This document shows positions 26,527-35,340 of a DNA stretch of 64,000 nucleotides, in pieces (the first letter of the stretch is position 1; each line of letters opens with the position of its first letter). The position numbers and the translations under genes are program-made. The stretch is from Sphingopyxis sp. H053 (GTDB lineage Bacteria > Pseudomonadota > Alphaproteobacteria > Sphingomonadales > Sphingomonadaceae): positions 124,001 through 188,000 of the forward strand of contig NZ_LNRU01000008.1 in the NCBI RefSeq assembly GCF_001468225.1, given 5' to 3'. A model generated the notes under the pieces. It saw nothing but the letters and a program-made list of their open reading frames with translations, had not been told where the DNA came from and searched no databases.

Positions 26527-26980
26527 ATCCCGCATCGCGCGGCTCGAAGCCGAAAGCGACATCCGCCGCCTGAAGGCGCGTTACCTGAATGCCTGCGACG
26601 CCAAGGATGTGGACGCAATCCGCGCCTGCTTCACCGACGACGCGGTGATCGATTTTCCGCCCGTGGGCGAATTCGACCTCGACGGGCTGATCGGGGTGTT
26701 CACGCAGATGGCGGCGACGACGCCGATCACCGACGTGCATCAAGGGCATAACGCCGAGATCGAGGTGAAGGGCGATGAGGCGAGCGCGCGCTGGAATCTG
26801 GGCTATGCGACCTATGACCCGCGCACCGGGGGTTTCCGGCTGCTCGCCAATTTCTATCACGACCGCTATCGCCGCACCCCCGAGGGGTGGCGAATCTGCT
26901 ACACGCGCTCGGAACCGCGCGCGATCGTCGACGGGACTTTGGCGGAGGACGGGATCAAGGCGAGTTGGGTGGCGGCGTAA
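26513..26980 (+). CDS. SnoaL-like (NTF2-fold) protein
   Basis: 155 residues with IARLEAESDIRRLKARYLNACD and FTDDAVIDFPPVG; late GWRICYTRSEPRA. The N-terminal half has the position of the KSI active-site fold but no residue set I can equate with ketosteroid isomerase, unlike the gene at 32437. Last gene of the Rieske operon; a palindromic repeat follows. Confidence 0.8.
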   Translation: MTDLESRIARLEAESDIRRLKARYLNACDAKDVDAIRACFTDDAVIDFPPVGEFDLDGLIGVFTQMAATTPITDVHQGHNAEIEVKGDEASARWNLGYATYDPRTGGFRLLANFYHDRYRRTPEGWRICYTRSEPRAIVDGTLAEDGIKASWVAA

Positions 26981-27008
26981 AACGATCGGTTGCCGCGCTC
27001 TCCATCAT

Positions 27009-27101
27009 CGTCACCCCGGACTTGATCCGGGGTCCAGCTTGAGGCCGAAGCCGATCGACGCGTCAGGAAAAGCGGAATCCCGGATCAAGTCCGGGATGAC
27101 G
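27009..27101. repeat. Sphingomonad-type long palindromic repeat
   Basis: Arms of 22 bases at 27009-27030 and 27080-27101 are inverted copies with one mismatch (core CCCCGGACTTGATCCGG, which is itself partly self-complementary). Elements built on this core are scattered in intergenic DNA of many sphingomonad genomes. It lies between the stop of the SnoaL gene (26980) and the stop of the Lrp gene (27181) and may also end transcription from both sides. Confidence 0.75.
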
Positions 27102-27180
27102 AAGGGAGATGGAGCAACGGCCGCTTTCCGCCCCTCAACGGTCGTTTCGGGCATTTTTCTGCGATCGATAAAGACCACGC

Positions 27181-27651
27181 TCAATCGACCAACGCGCACC
27201 AGCGATAGTCGTGCTTGATGAAATTCTGCCCGAGGCTGTAGCGGACCCGCCGGACGCCGGGGATCTTGTCGATCGTCTGGTGGAGAAAATCGGTCAGCTC
27301 ATTGCCGTTTTCGACCAGCGTCATCGCGAGCACGTCGGCGCGGCCCAGCGTCGTCGCGACAAAACCGATCTCGGGCAGTTGCGCCAGACTCTCCGCGACC
27401 TTCTCGATATCGGCGGCGGTGTCGGCTTCGACCCAGAGATAGGCGAGGATCGGGTTGCGGAGCCGGTTGGCGTTGGTGACCGCGGCGACGCGGATCACCC
27501 TGTTGTCGAGCAGCCGCTTGAGGCGCGAGCGGATCGTGCCTTCGGTCAGGTCGAATTCGCGGCCGATCTCGCGGTTCGAGACCCGCGCGTCGTGGCCGAG
27601 GCGTTCGATGATCTTGTGATCGAGCTCGTCGAGGCTGATCCTGGTGCTCAT
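27181..27651 (-). CDS. Lrp/AsnC family regulator (1)
   Basis: 156 residues: HTH (LDHKIIERLGHDARVSNREIG, then TEGTIRSRLKRLLDNRVI) and an RAM effector domain ending in VRRVRYSLGQNF. ATG 27651 overlaps the TGA of the second Lrp gene (ATGA), so it is translated from the same transcript. An in-frame ATG at 27663 is possible. Lrp-type proteins act as paired dimers, and two co-encoded paralogues could form mixed oligomers (inference). Confidence 0.88.
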   Translation of the reverse strand: MSTRISLDELDHKIIERLGHDARVSNREIGREFDLTEGTIRSRLKRLLDNRVIRVAAVTNANRLRNPILAYLWVEADTAADIEKVAESLAQLPEIGFVATTLGRADVLAMTLVENGNELTDFLHQTIDKIPGVRRVRYSLGQNFIKHDYRWCALVD

Positions 27652-28223
27652 AGCGGTGCCCATTCCGGATTATATTTGAGAACCTTGAGCGCGAGGCTGG
27701 GAAACAGCCGCTCGACCCCGTCGATCTTGGCGATCACTCCGGTCAGAAGATGTTGCATCTCCTCCAGCGTTTCGGCCACCACTTGGATTTCGAGGTCATG
27801 CGTTCCGATCGCGACGTTGACGGTGATAACGCGTTCCAGCTCGGCGATCTCGGCGCCGACATCGCCCGCGGGCCGCCCCTTCACCTGCACGCCGACGGGT
27901 GCCAGATAACCAAAGCCCATCGCCGAAAGGTCGCGCATCGCGACGACGCGCACCATGCTGGCATCCTCGAGCCGGCGCAGCCGCGTGCGCACCGTCGCCT
28001 CGTTCAGCCCCATCTCGCGCGCGATGTCGCGGTTTGCGATCCGGCCGTTCTTGCGAAGCGCGGCGATGATCTGCTCGTCGACCTCGTCGAGCGCCGGCAG
28101 CCCGTCACCCTGGTTCGCGTTCGCGGCCTTGCCCCGCGTCCTTTTTCCGGCCTTGGTTGCGGTGCGCAACGCCTGTTCTCCCCAGCTAAACCAGCATCCT
28201 GTGCGATGGCGCTTCGACGTCAT
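27648..28223 (-). CDS. Lrp/AsnC family regulator (2)
   Basis: Up to 191 residues. After a basic 35-residue lead comes LPALDEVDEQIIAALRKNGR, the HTH (NRDIAREMGLNEATVRTRLRRLE) and the RAM domain. The ATG at 28223 has no clear ribosome site; a TTG at 28169 has GGGGAGA seven bases upstream and may be the true start. Divergent from the KstD-like gene, with a full TGCGT-N20-ACGCA site in the gap. Confidence 0.85.
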   Translation of the reverse strand: MTSKRHRTGCWFSWGEQALRTATKAGKRTRGKAANANQGDGLPALDEVDEQIIAALRKNGRIANRDIAREMGLNEATVRTRLRRLEDASMVRVVAMRDLSAMGFGYLAPVGVQVKGRPAGDVGAEIAELERVITVNVAIGTHDLEIQVVAETLEEMQHLLTGVIAKIDGVERLFPSLALKVLKYNPEWAPL

Positions 28224-28298
28224 CGATATGCGTCCACAGACCGTATCGCCGCGCCACTGTCAACATTCATCGATTGCAGCGCGGAATATATAACGGTT

Positions 28299-28328
28299 TG
28301 CGTAAAAATTTTATCTTTCAAAAACGCA
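28299..28328. promoter_or_regulatory. TGCGT-N20-ACGCA site between Lrp pair and KstD-like gene
   Basis: Exact match: TGCGT 28299-28303 and ACGCA 28324-28328. The 20-base spacer is almost all A/T. It is 72 bases before the KstD-like GTG and 76 before the Lrp ATG, so it could control either direction. Confidence 0.6.
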
Positions 28329-28399
28329 ATCATTATGTAGAACCGCATGCAGGCCGGAAAGCGCGAGTTTTTCCGGGGCAGGCACGCAGGAGCAATAGA

Positions 28400-30085
28400 G
28401 TGGCGGTTCACGAAGTCGACATATTGGTGATCGGCTCGGGTGCGGGGGCGCTGACCGCGGCCTTCACCGCTGCCGACGCCGGCGCCGACGTGCTGGTTGT
28501 CGAGAAAAGCGCGCGTTATGGCGGGACGTCGGCGACGTCGGGCGGCGGCATCTGGATCCCGAACAGCGACGACGCGCGCGCCAAGGGCCATGCCGACGAT
28601 CCGAAGGAAGCGCTGGGCTATATCAAGACGCTGATCGGCGACGACGTGCCCGAAACCAGGCTTGCGACCTATGTCGACAATGCACACCGGATGCTGCGCT
28701 ATCTCGAGGAACGGTCCGAGGTTCGCTACACCGCCTATGCCTATTCCGACTATCATATGGACGTCGCGGGCGCGCGCGACGGGTGGCGGACGCACGACCC
28801 GATCCCATTGATGGCCGATACGCTCGGTGCCGATTTCGAGCGGATGGAACCGCCGCACACGCTGACGCTGACCTTTGGCCGCTTCACCTGGACGATGGAG
28901 GAGGCGAAGTTGCTCCTGACCATGAGTCCCGGCGCCAAGCCTTTGCTGTTCAAGCTGATGCTCAAATATATGTTCGACCTGCCGTGGCGCTTCAAAACCA
29001 AGCGTTCGCGGCGCCTGACCGGCGGCAACGCGCTGATCGGGCGGCTCAAGCTGTCGATCGACGAAAAGGGCGTGCCGCTCTGGCTCAATGCGCCGATGGT
29101 CGAACTGGTCCAGGGCAAGGGCGGGATCACCGGCGCGATCGTCGAACGCGACGGCAAGCGGATCGAGGTTCGCGCACGCCGCGGGGTGATCATTGCGAGC
29201 GGCGGCTTCGACCATGATGCCGCGCTGCGCGAAAAATATCTGCCGCAGCCGACCTCGGCCGACTGGAGCGCGGGGGTGCCGAGCAACACCGGCGACGGCC
29301 TGAAGGCGGGGCTCGCGGCGGGCGCCGCGACCGCGTTGATGGATTCGGCCTGGTGGGGTCCCGGCTTCCTGCTCGAAGGCGAGGACCGCGCGCGGATCCT
29401 GTTCGTCGAACGCGCGCTCCCCTCCTCGATCATCGTCAACCAGGCGGGCAAGCGCTACATGAACGAGGCGGCATCCTATCATGTCGCGGGGGGCGAGATG
29501 CACCGCTGCAACACCCCCGAGGCGCCCACCACCCCCTCCTGGTTCGTGTTCGACGCGCGTTATCGCGGCAAATATATGCTCGGCCCGATGATGGCGGGCA
29601 AACCGTCGGCCGACAGCCGCATCCCCGAGGCGATGCGCAAGATATTGAAGAAGGCCGGAACCCTTGCCGGGCTCGCGAAGGAGATCGGCGTCGACGCCGC
29701 GGTACTTTCCAAGGAAATTGCGCGCTTCAACGCCAATGCGCTCAAGGGCGAGGATCCCGATTTCGGCCGCGGCGCCTCCGCCTATGACCGGCATTATGGC
29801 GATGCGTCGGTGACCCCGAATCCGACGCTCGCGCCGATCGCCGAGGCGCCCTTCTACGCCATCCCCATCTATCCGTGCGACCTTGGCACCAACGGTGGGC
29901 TGCTCACCGACGACAACGGCCGGGTGCTGGGCGAGGACGGCAGGCCGCTGGGCGGGCTCTATGCGATCGGCAACGCCTCGGCGGCCGCGATGGGGCGGAC
30001 CTATCCGGGCGCGGGCGCGACGCTGGGGCCGGCGATGACCTTCGGCTGGCTTGCTGCGCGGCACGCGATGCGGGTGAACAGCTGA
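28400..30085 (+). CDS. FAD-dependent 3-ketosteroid dehydrogenase-like protein (KstD family)
   Basis: 561 residues from a GTG at 28400 with AGGAG seven bases upstream. FAD motif GSGAGALTAA, then VVEKSARYGGTSATSGGGIWIPN, and the C-terminal GGLYAIGNASAAAMGRTYPGAGATLGPAMTFGW (two pieces) which is the KstD signature region. Family length is 510-570. KstD removes hydrogens at C1-C2 of 3-ketosteroids; a delta-4(5) dehydrogenase is the main alternative. TGA overlaps the next ATG by one base. Confidence 0.83.
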   Translation: MAVHEVDILVIGSGAGALTAAFTAADAGADVLVVEKSARYGGTSATSGGGIWIPNSDDARAKGHADDPKEALGYIKTLIGDDVPETRLATYVDNAHRMLRYLEERSEVRYTAYAYSDYHMDVAGARDGWRTHDPIPLMADTLGADFERMEPPHTLTLTFGRFTWTMEEAKLLLTMSPGAKPLLFKLMLKYMFDLPWRFKTKRSRRLTGGNALIGRLKLSIDEKGVPLWLNAPMVELVQGKGGITGAIVERDGKRIEVRARRGVIIASGGFDHDAALREKYLPQPTSADWSAGVPSNTGDGLKAGLAAGAATALMDSAWWGPGFLLEGEDRARILFVERALPSSIIVNQAGKRYMNEAASYHVAGGEMHRCNTPEAPTTPSWFVFDARYRGKYMLGPMMAGKPSADSRIPEAMRKILKKAGTLAGLAKEIGVDAAVLSKEIARFNANALKGEDPDFGRGASAYDRHYGDASVTPNPTLAPIAEAPFYAIPIYPCDLGTNGGLLTDDNGRVLGEDGRPLGGLYAIGNASAAAMGRTYPGAGATLGPAMTFGWLAARHAMRVNS

Positions 30086-30453
30086 TGGGTATGTTCAAGG
30101 TCATTTCACTATTGAAGGCGCGCGCGGATATCAGCCGCGCGGCCTTTATCGACTATTATGAGACCCGGCACGCGCCCCTGGTGCTTGAATTGATGCCCAA
30201 TATCCTCGCTTATCGCCGCAACTATGTCGCGGCCGAGGGCAGCATCGCCTTCGATCTGGCCCCGCCTTTCGACTATGATTCGGTGACCGAGATCTGGTTT
30301 CACGACCGTGCGGCCTATGACGAGGCGCTCGCTGTGCTGATGAGCCCCGCCAATGCCGCACGGCTGGCGGCGGACGAGGAACAATTCCTCGACCGATCAA
30401 AAACCCGGCTTATCGTGGTCGACGAGCGCGCAAGCGCGCTCGTCGCTGACTGA
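30085..30453 (+). CDS. EthD-domain protein
   Basis: 122 residues; MGMFKVISLLKARADISRAAFIDYYETRHAPLV is the canonical EthD opening (SxExFxxYYxxxHAPL). The TGATG junction couples it to the KstD-like gene. The single-domain size matches EthD itself. Often found with ring-modifying oxidases, with no proven reaction. It ends five bases before the stop of a convergent SDR. Confidence 0.83.
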   Translation: MGMFKVISLLKARADISRAAFIDYYETRHAPLVLELMPNILAYRRNYVAAEGSIAFDLAPPFDYDSVTEIWFHDRAAYDEALAVLMSPANAARLAADEEQFLDRSKTRLIVVDERASALVAD

Positions 30454-30457
30454 TCCC

Positions 30458-31213
30458 TCAGCGTGCCAGATAACCGCCATCGACCGCGAGCGGATGCCCG
30501 GTGATGAAGCTTGCCTTGTCCGAGCAGAGGAAGATCACCGCGTCGGCGATTTCATGCGCTTCGCCGATGCGGTTCATCGGGTGCATTTCGGCCACGAAGC
30601 GCGCTGCGGCTTCTTCCTTCACCACCGCATCGACCATCGGGGTGCGGATCGCACCGGGGCAGACGGCGTTGATGCGGATGCCCTGCGCGGCGTAGCGCAT
30701 CGCCGCCGAGCGCGTGAGCCCGACCACCGCATGCTTCGACCCGCAATAGCCCGCGCCCCCGGCGCCCGCCATGCCCGCGATCGACGCGGTGTTGACGATC
30801 GCGCCGCGCCCCGCCTTTTCCATATGGCGCAGTTCCGCGGCCATGCAGAGCAGCAGCCCGCGCTGATTGACCGCGATGGTGCGATCATAGGCGGCAAGGT
30901 CGCCCCACGGCGTTTCCATTCCCTCGAGTGAGACCCCGGCATTGTTGAAGGCGCAATCGAGCCGTCCCCAGCGCGTGACAATATCGTCGACAAAGGCGTC
31001 GACCGCGCGCCCGTCGGTGACGTCAAGCGCGCCATGATGCGCCTCGCCGCCCTCCGCGCGGATCAGCGCCGCGGTTTCGGCGGCGCTGTCGCCATTGAGA
31101 TCGCCGATCGCGACCTTCGCGCCCTCGGCGGCAAAGGCCAGCGCGGCGGCGCGGCCGATGCCGCTGCCCCCGCCGGTGACGAAAGCGGTTTTTCCTTCGA
31201 ACAACAGCGCCAT
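30458..31213 (-). CDS. SDR family oxidoreductase
   Basis: 251 residues. TGGGSGIGRA cofactor motif, GDLNGDS (Asp, NAD type), NNAG, TASIAGMAGAGGAGYCGSKHA with YCGSK as catalytic pair, and C-terminal FITGHPLAVDGGY. AAGGAGG lies six bases before the ATG. Last gene of the minus-strand HsaC-KSI-thiolase operon, 16 bases after the thiolase. A hydroxysteroid or 3-hydroxyacyl-CoA dehydrogenase would fit. Confidence 0.87.
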   Translation of the reverse strand: MALLFEGKTAFVTGGGSGIGRAAALAFAAEGAKVAIGDLNGDSAAETAALIRAEGGEAHHGALDVTDGRAVDAFVDDIVTRWGRLDCAFNNAGVSLEGMETPWGDLAAYDRTIAVNQRGLLLCMAAELRHMEKAGRGAIVNTASIAGMAGAGGAGYCGSKHAVVGLTRSAAMRYAAQGIRINAVCPGAIRTPMVDAVVKEEAAARFVAEMHPMNRIGEAHEIADAVIFLCSDKASFITGHPLAVDGGYLAR

Positions 31214-31229
31214 CGCTGCCTCCTTTGAT

Positions 31230-32435
31230 TCAGACGATTTCGAACAGGCCGGCAGCGCCCATGCCGCCCGCGACGCACATCGAGACGACCGCATAGCGGA
31301 CGCCGCGGCGCTTGCCCTCGATCAATGCGTGGCCGACGAGGCGCGAGCCCGTCATTCCGAACGGATGGCCGATCGCGATGCCGCCGCCGTTGACGTTGAG
31401 CTTGCCCGGATCGATGCCGAGCTTGTCGCGGCAATAGAGCGCCTGGCTCGCGAACGCCTCGTTGATTTCCCAGAGGCCGATGTCGTCGATCTTGAGGCCG
31501 GCGCGTTCGAGGAGCTTGGGAATCGCGAAGACCGGGCCGATGCCCATTTCCTCGGCCTTGCAGCCCGCAACCTGGAAACCGCGATAGATGCCGAGAATCG
31601 GGAGCCCTTCCTTCTCGGCCATCGCGCGGTCCATCACGACCTGCGCCGAGGCGCCGTCGGACAGCTGGCTGGCGTTGCCCGCGGTGATGTGGCGGCCTTC
31701 CCTGACGACCAGCCCGTCCTTGAACACGGGTTTCAGCCCCGCGAGCTTTTCGGCGGTGGTGTCGCCGCGCACGCCCTCGTCGTGCGCCAGCGTCAATTCT
31801 TCCTTGCCGACCTCATGGCCTTCCTTGTCGAATAGCGCTTTTTGAACGGTGATCGGCACGATTTCGTCGGCAAACTTTCCCGCGGCCTGCGCCGCGCCGG
31901 CGCGCTGCTGACTTACAGCCGAAAATTCGTCCTGCGCCTCGCGGCTGACGCCATAGCGGTCGGCGACGATCTCGGCGGTCTCGATCATTGCCATATAGAC
32001 GTGGGGGTCAGCCGCCTTGATGAATTCCGACCGGTTGCGAAAGGCCGGGGTGTGCTTGTTGAGCGTCAGCGAGATGCTCTCCATCCCGCCCGCGACCGCG
32101 ACGTCGATCTCGTCGGCAATGATGCCACGCGCGGCGAGCGCGAGCGCGTTGAGCCCCGACGAACATTTGCGGTCGAGCGTGAAGCCACCGGTCGAATCGG
32201 GGAGCACCGAGCCATGGACCGTCAGCCGGCCGAGATTATAGCTCTGCGTGTTCCAGTGGTTGCCGACGCCCAGATAGACGTCGTCGACGCGCGCGGGATC
32301 GATCCCGGCGCGCGAGATCGCGGCGTTGACGACATGCGCCGCCAGCACCGGCGCCTCGGTGTCGTTGAACGCACCGCGATAGGCTTTGCCGACGCCGGTG
32401 CGCGCGGTCGAAACGATGGCGGCTTCACGTGCCAT
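31230..32435 (-). CDS. Acetyl-CoA acetyltransferase (thiolase)
   Basis: 401 residues, a full-length degradative thiolase: nucleophile C91 in [16 protein letters not shown]-type loop, [17 protein letters not shown] with the active-site His, and [13 protein letters not shown] with the second Cys. Cleaves 3-ketoacyl-CoA, here probably of a steroid side chain or ring fragment. One base separates it from the KSI stop. Confidence 0.92.
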   Translation of the reverse strand: MAREAAIVSTARTGVGKAYRGAFNDTEAPVLAAHVVNAAISRAGIDPARVDDVYLGVGNHWNTQSYNLGRLTVHGSVLPDSTGGFTLDRKCSSGLNALALAARGIIADEIDVAVAGGMESISLTLNKHTPAFRNRSEFIKAADPHVYMAMIETAEIVADRYGVSREAQDEFSAVSQQRAGAAQAAGKFADEIVPITVQKALFDKEGHEVGKEELTLAHDEGVRGDTTAEKLAGLKPVFKDGLVVREGRHITAGNASQLSDGASAQVVMDRAMAEKEGLPILGIYRGFQVAGCKAEEMGIGPVFAIPKLLERAGLKIDDIGLWEINEAFASQALYCRDKLGIDPGKLNVNGGGIAIGHPFGMTGSRLVGHALIEGKRRGVRYAVVSMCVAGGMGAAGLFEIV

Positions 32436-32436
32436 C

Positions 32437-32814
32437 TCAGGCCTCGACTGCGCGCATGTTGGCGGGGCTCCAATAGGCGCGCATCTCGGTCACCTTGCCC
32501 TCGGCGTCGAACTTGAAGGTGTCGATCACCTCGATCTCCTTCGGGCCGCCGAAATCGACCAGCACGGTGAAGGCGAAGGCGGCATAATCGCCGCCGGTGC
32601 GCACCGGGCCATCGAGGCGGAGCTTGGCGCCCGCCTGCATCGACATGGTATAAAAGGCGTGGATCGCGTCGCGTCCCTGGTGGATCGGGGTGCCGATCGG
32701 ATCCTCGACCGTCGCGTCGTCGGCATAAAGGCCCGACGCCATCGCGGCGTCACCTTTGTCGAACGCTTCGACATAGCGCTCGACGGCTCGGACCATTTCC
32801 TCGTGGCTGGGCAT
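32437..32814 (-). CDS. ksi: Steroid delta-5-3-ketoisomerase
   Basis: 125 residues, the exact size of the Comamonas enzyme, with its catalytic residues at almost the same numbers: Tyr14 in ERYVEAF, Asp38 in [10 protein letters not shown] and the third acid at Asp98 in VIDTFKF (Asp99 in the reference). AFAFTV and [12 protein letters not shown] also match. It moves the double bond of delta-5-3-ketosteroids to delta-4. Preceded by the HsaC-like gene (40-base gap) and followed directly by the thiolase. This is the clearest single proof that the cluster acts on steroids. Confidence 0.93.
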   Translation of the reverse strand: MPSHEEMVRAVERYVEAFDKGDAAMASGLYADDATVEDPIGTPIHQGRDAIHAFYTMSMQAGAKLRLDGPVRTGGDYAAFAFTVLVDFGGPKEIEVIDTFKFDAEGKVTEMRAYWSPANMRAVEA

Positions 32815-32854
32815 GATGTCTTTCTCCAAAATCGGGGGCGAGATCAGCGCAGCG

Positions 32855-33745
32855 TCAGCCGCCGAAATCCCAATGATGACCCCATTCGTCTTCCTTGAGG
32901 CTGATCGTCGGGGTGAAACTGGCCCAGTCGGGCTGGATGCCGCCGAAGCCATATTCAATGTCGAAACCGCCGGGGCTGCGCATGTAGAAGCTGACCATCT
33001 TGTCGTTCATATGCTTGCCGAGGCTCGACGAGATATGGACGTTCGCCGCCTTCGCGCGGTCGAGCGCACGGCCGACATCGTCGAGGCCCGGCACCTCGAC
33101 CATCATGTGGACAAGCCCGCTCGGCACGGGAAATTCGGCGAGCGCAACGCTGTGGTGACGCGGATTGTCACAGTGGAGGAAATGAAGGCCGAGCCCCGGA
33201 TCGTCGGGCCCGCCGCCCTGCATATAGACACGCATTTCATCGGTGTCGCCGAAACCGAGCAGGTCGATATAGAAAGCGCGCGTCTCCGCAAGCTTGGCCG
33301 CGGGGAAGACGACATGCCCCATCCCCATCTCGCCGGTGATGAATTCGGATACGCCCGCAGGCGAGACGAACGGATTGCCGTCGACGACGCGCCCCCAGCC
33401 GAGTTCGAGCCGGTTGCCCGAGGGATCGGTACAGCGGACGAATTCGACGACATGGCGATCCGTGGCTTCGTCGGCGGTCGCGGATTCGATCGCGACGCCC
33501 GCCTCGCGAAGCCCCGCAATGCCGCGATCGAAGGCGGCCTTGTCGGGATAGACGAGCCCCGCGGCGTGAAACTGCTCGGCGTCGCCTGCCCGAATCAGCA
33601 TGCGAAACGGACGCTCGTCCATGCGCAGGCGCAGGCCGCCCGCATGGTCGATTGCCTGCATGCCCAGCACCTGTTCGGCATAGGCGCGCCACGCTTCGAC
33701 ATCGGCCGTATCGACCACGACATAGGCCAGTGACCTGATTGCCAT
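32855..33745 (-). CDS. hsaC: Extradiol ring-cleavage dioxygenase, HsaC/BphC type
   Basis: 296 residues, two-domain VOC dioxygenase. The C-terminal domain keeps the Fe(II) ligands H144 (GMGHVVFPA), H213 (GLVHMMVEV) and E264 (FDIEYGF), the 2-His-1-carboxylate triad of BphC/HsaC, and the second-shell H198 (RHHSVAL). HsaC cleaves the catechol 3,4-DHSA made by HsaA. Faces the hsaA-D-E-G-F operon across a 377-base regulatory gap. First gene of a four-gene operon. Confidence 0.9.
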   Translation of the reverse strand: MAIRSLAYVVVDTADVEAWRAYAEQVLGMQAIDHAGGLRLRMDERPFRMLIRAGDAEQFHAAGLVYPDKAAFDRGIAGLREAGVAIESATADEATDRHVVEFVRCTDPSGNRLELGWGRVVDGNPFVSPAGVSEFITGEMGMGHVVFPAAKLAETRAFYIDLLGFGDTDEMRVYMQGGGPDDPGLGLHFLHCDNPRHHSVALAEFPVPSGLVHMMVEVPGLDDVGRALDRAKAANVHISSSLGKHMNDKMVSFYMRSPGGFDIEYGFGGIQPDWASFTPTISLKEDEWGHHWDFGG

Positions 33746-34122
33746 TCACTCATCCCCTACGGACGGGTGCTCCTGCACCCTGAATCGAGCGCAAGCTACA
33801 GGCGAGAACGCGCCACATCAAGTATGATACGTAGAAATTTGCGTTATAATTTACGCAAACCGTATATTTTGTCTTCTCATCTCGCACTTCTCGCTGTCGA
33901 TCGATCAATCCAAAGCCCTGAACGCCGCTACGGCAAGCGACACTTTGCGTATCGCGCTGCGCGCCTCGATACGCAGCCCGACCCTTCGAATGGCCCGAAG
34001 CGACATTTTGCATAGAATCCGGATTGACAGCTTGCGTAGAGAAATGCATCATTCACTACGAATACAGGAGTGATATCGCGACGCGGCCTCCCGCAAGCGC
34101 ATGAATATCCCGAGGAGAGCAT
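33746..34122. promoter_or_regulatory. Divergent control region between hsaC and hsaA operons
   Basis: 377 bases, AT-rich in its left half. It holds three TGCGT-N20-ACGCA sites: 33828-33857 (one mismatch, TACGT), 33946-33975 (exact; arms extend to nine bases, TGCGTATCG/CGATACGCA) and 34033-34062 (one mismatch, ACGAA). A possible promoter for hsaA has TTGACA at 34024-34029 and CATCAT 17 bases on, inside the third site, so binding there should repress (inference). Confidence 0.6.
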
Positions 34123-35334
34123 ATGGCCACCGCCCCGCAGCAAGCCGCCGACACCGCGCTGCCCACCCCCGCCGCGCTGATCGAGCGCGCCCGCGCAATG
34201 ATTCCGACGCTGAAGGCCCGCGCACGCCAGACGACGCTCGACGGCAACGTCCCCGCGGAAACCGTCGCCGAGATGCAGGACGCGGGATTCTTCCGCATCC
34301 TGCAGCCGAAGCGCTGGGGCGGCTATGAAATGCACCCCAATGTCTTCTTCGAAGTGCAAAAGGCGCTCGCCGAGGGCTGCATGTCGACCGGCTGGATTTA
34401 CGGCGTGCTCGGCTGCCACCCCTATGAGCTCGCGCTTTTCCACGACGAGGCGCAGCGCGAGGTGTGGGGCGACAATGGCGGCGCGATGCTCGTCTCGTCG
34501 ACCTATCAGCCCGTCGGCAAGGTCGAGAAGGTCGAGGGCGGCTTCTATCTTTCGGGCCGCTGGGGCTTTTCCTCGGGCTCGACGCATTGCGGCTGGGTGC
34601 TGCTCGGCGCGCTCAACTTCGATACCGACGGCGGCCCGCCCGACATGCGCACCTTCCTGCTCCCGCGCGGCGATTATCAGGTCATCGAGGGGACATGGGA
34701 CGTTTTCGGCCTGCAGGGCACCGGCAGCTTCGACATCCTCGTCGAGCGCGTCTTCGTCCCCGAACATCGCACCCACCGCGCAAGCGACGGCTTCGCCTGC
34801 ACCAATCCCGGCCAGGCCGAGAACGACGGCCCGCTCTATCGCCTGCCCTGGGCGCAGATCTTCGTCCGCTCGGTGTCGACCGCGGCGTTCGGCGGCGCCC
34901 GCGCGGCGGTGAATGCCGCGATGGAAATCATGCAGGGCCGCATTTCGACCAACACCGGCAAGGCGTCGAAGGCCGACCCGCTGCTGCACGGCGCGATCGC
35001 CAAAGCCCACGCGCAAATCCTCGAGATGGAGCTGACGCACCAGACGACCTTCGACCGGCTGATGGCGAAATCCGAAAGCGGCGAGCCGATCACGCTCGAG
35101 GAACGCGCGCTCTATGCCTATCAAAGCTCGACCGTCGTGCGGCGGCTCGCCGAGCTGGTCGACGGCATGGTCCAGCTCCTCGGCGGCCGTGCCGTCTATA
35201 TGTCGAGCGCGATCATCCAGCCGTGGCTCGACCTCAACGCGGCGCGCGCGCACGTCGCGAACGACCCCGGCAATCGCACCACCGACGTCGTCATGACGAT
35301 GCTCGGCGAACCGCCCGCCTTCACATTCATGTAA
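34123..35334 (+). CDS. hsaA: Flavin-dependent monooxygenase HsaA (3-HSA hydroxylase type)
   Basis: 403 residues of the acyl-CoA-dehydrogenase fold used by two-component hydroxylases. GAMLVSSTYQPVGKVEKVEGG and LSGRWGFSSGSTHCGWVLLGA are typical of HsaA/TesA2, as is the C-terminal AARAHVANDPGNRTTDVV. Length and context (next to HsaD, E, G, F) make the assignment firm. It needs reduced FMN from a reductase; none is adjacent. Purine-rich GAGGAGAG lies upstream of the ATG. Confidence 0.9.
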   Translation: MATAPQQAADTALPTPAALIERARAMIPTLKARARQTTLDGNVPAETVAEMQDAGFFRILQPKRWGGYEMHPNVFFEVQKALAEGCMSTGWIYGVLGCHPYELALFHDEAQREVWGDNGGAMLVSSTYQPVGKVEKVEGGFYLSGRWGFSSGSTHCGWVLLGALNFDTDGGPPDMRTFLLPRGDYQVIEGTWDVFGLQGTGSFDILVERVFVPEHRTHRASDGFACTNPGQAENDGPLYRLPWAQIFVRSVSTAAFGGARAAVNAAMEIMQGRISTNTGKASKADPLLHGAIAKAHAQILEMELTHQTTFDRLMAKSESGEPITLEERALYAYQSSTVVRRLAELVDGMVQLLGGRAVYMSSAIIQPWLDLNAARAHVANDPGNRTTDVVMTMLGEPPAFTFM

Positions 35335-35340
35335 GAGGAA

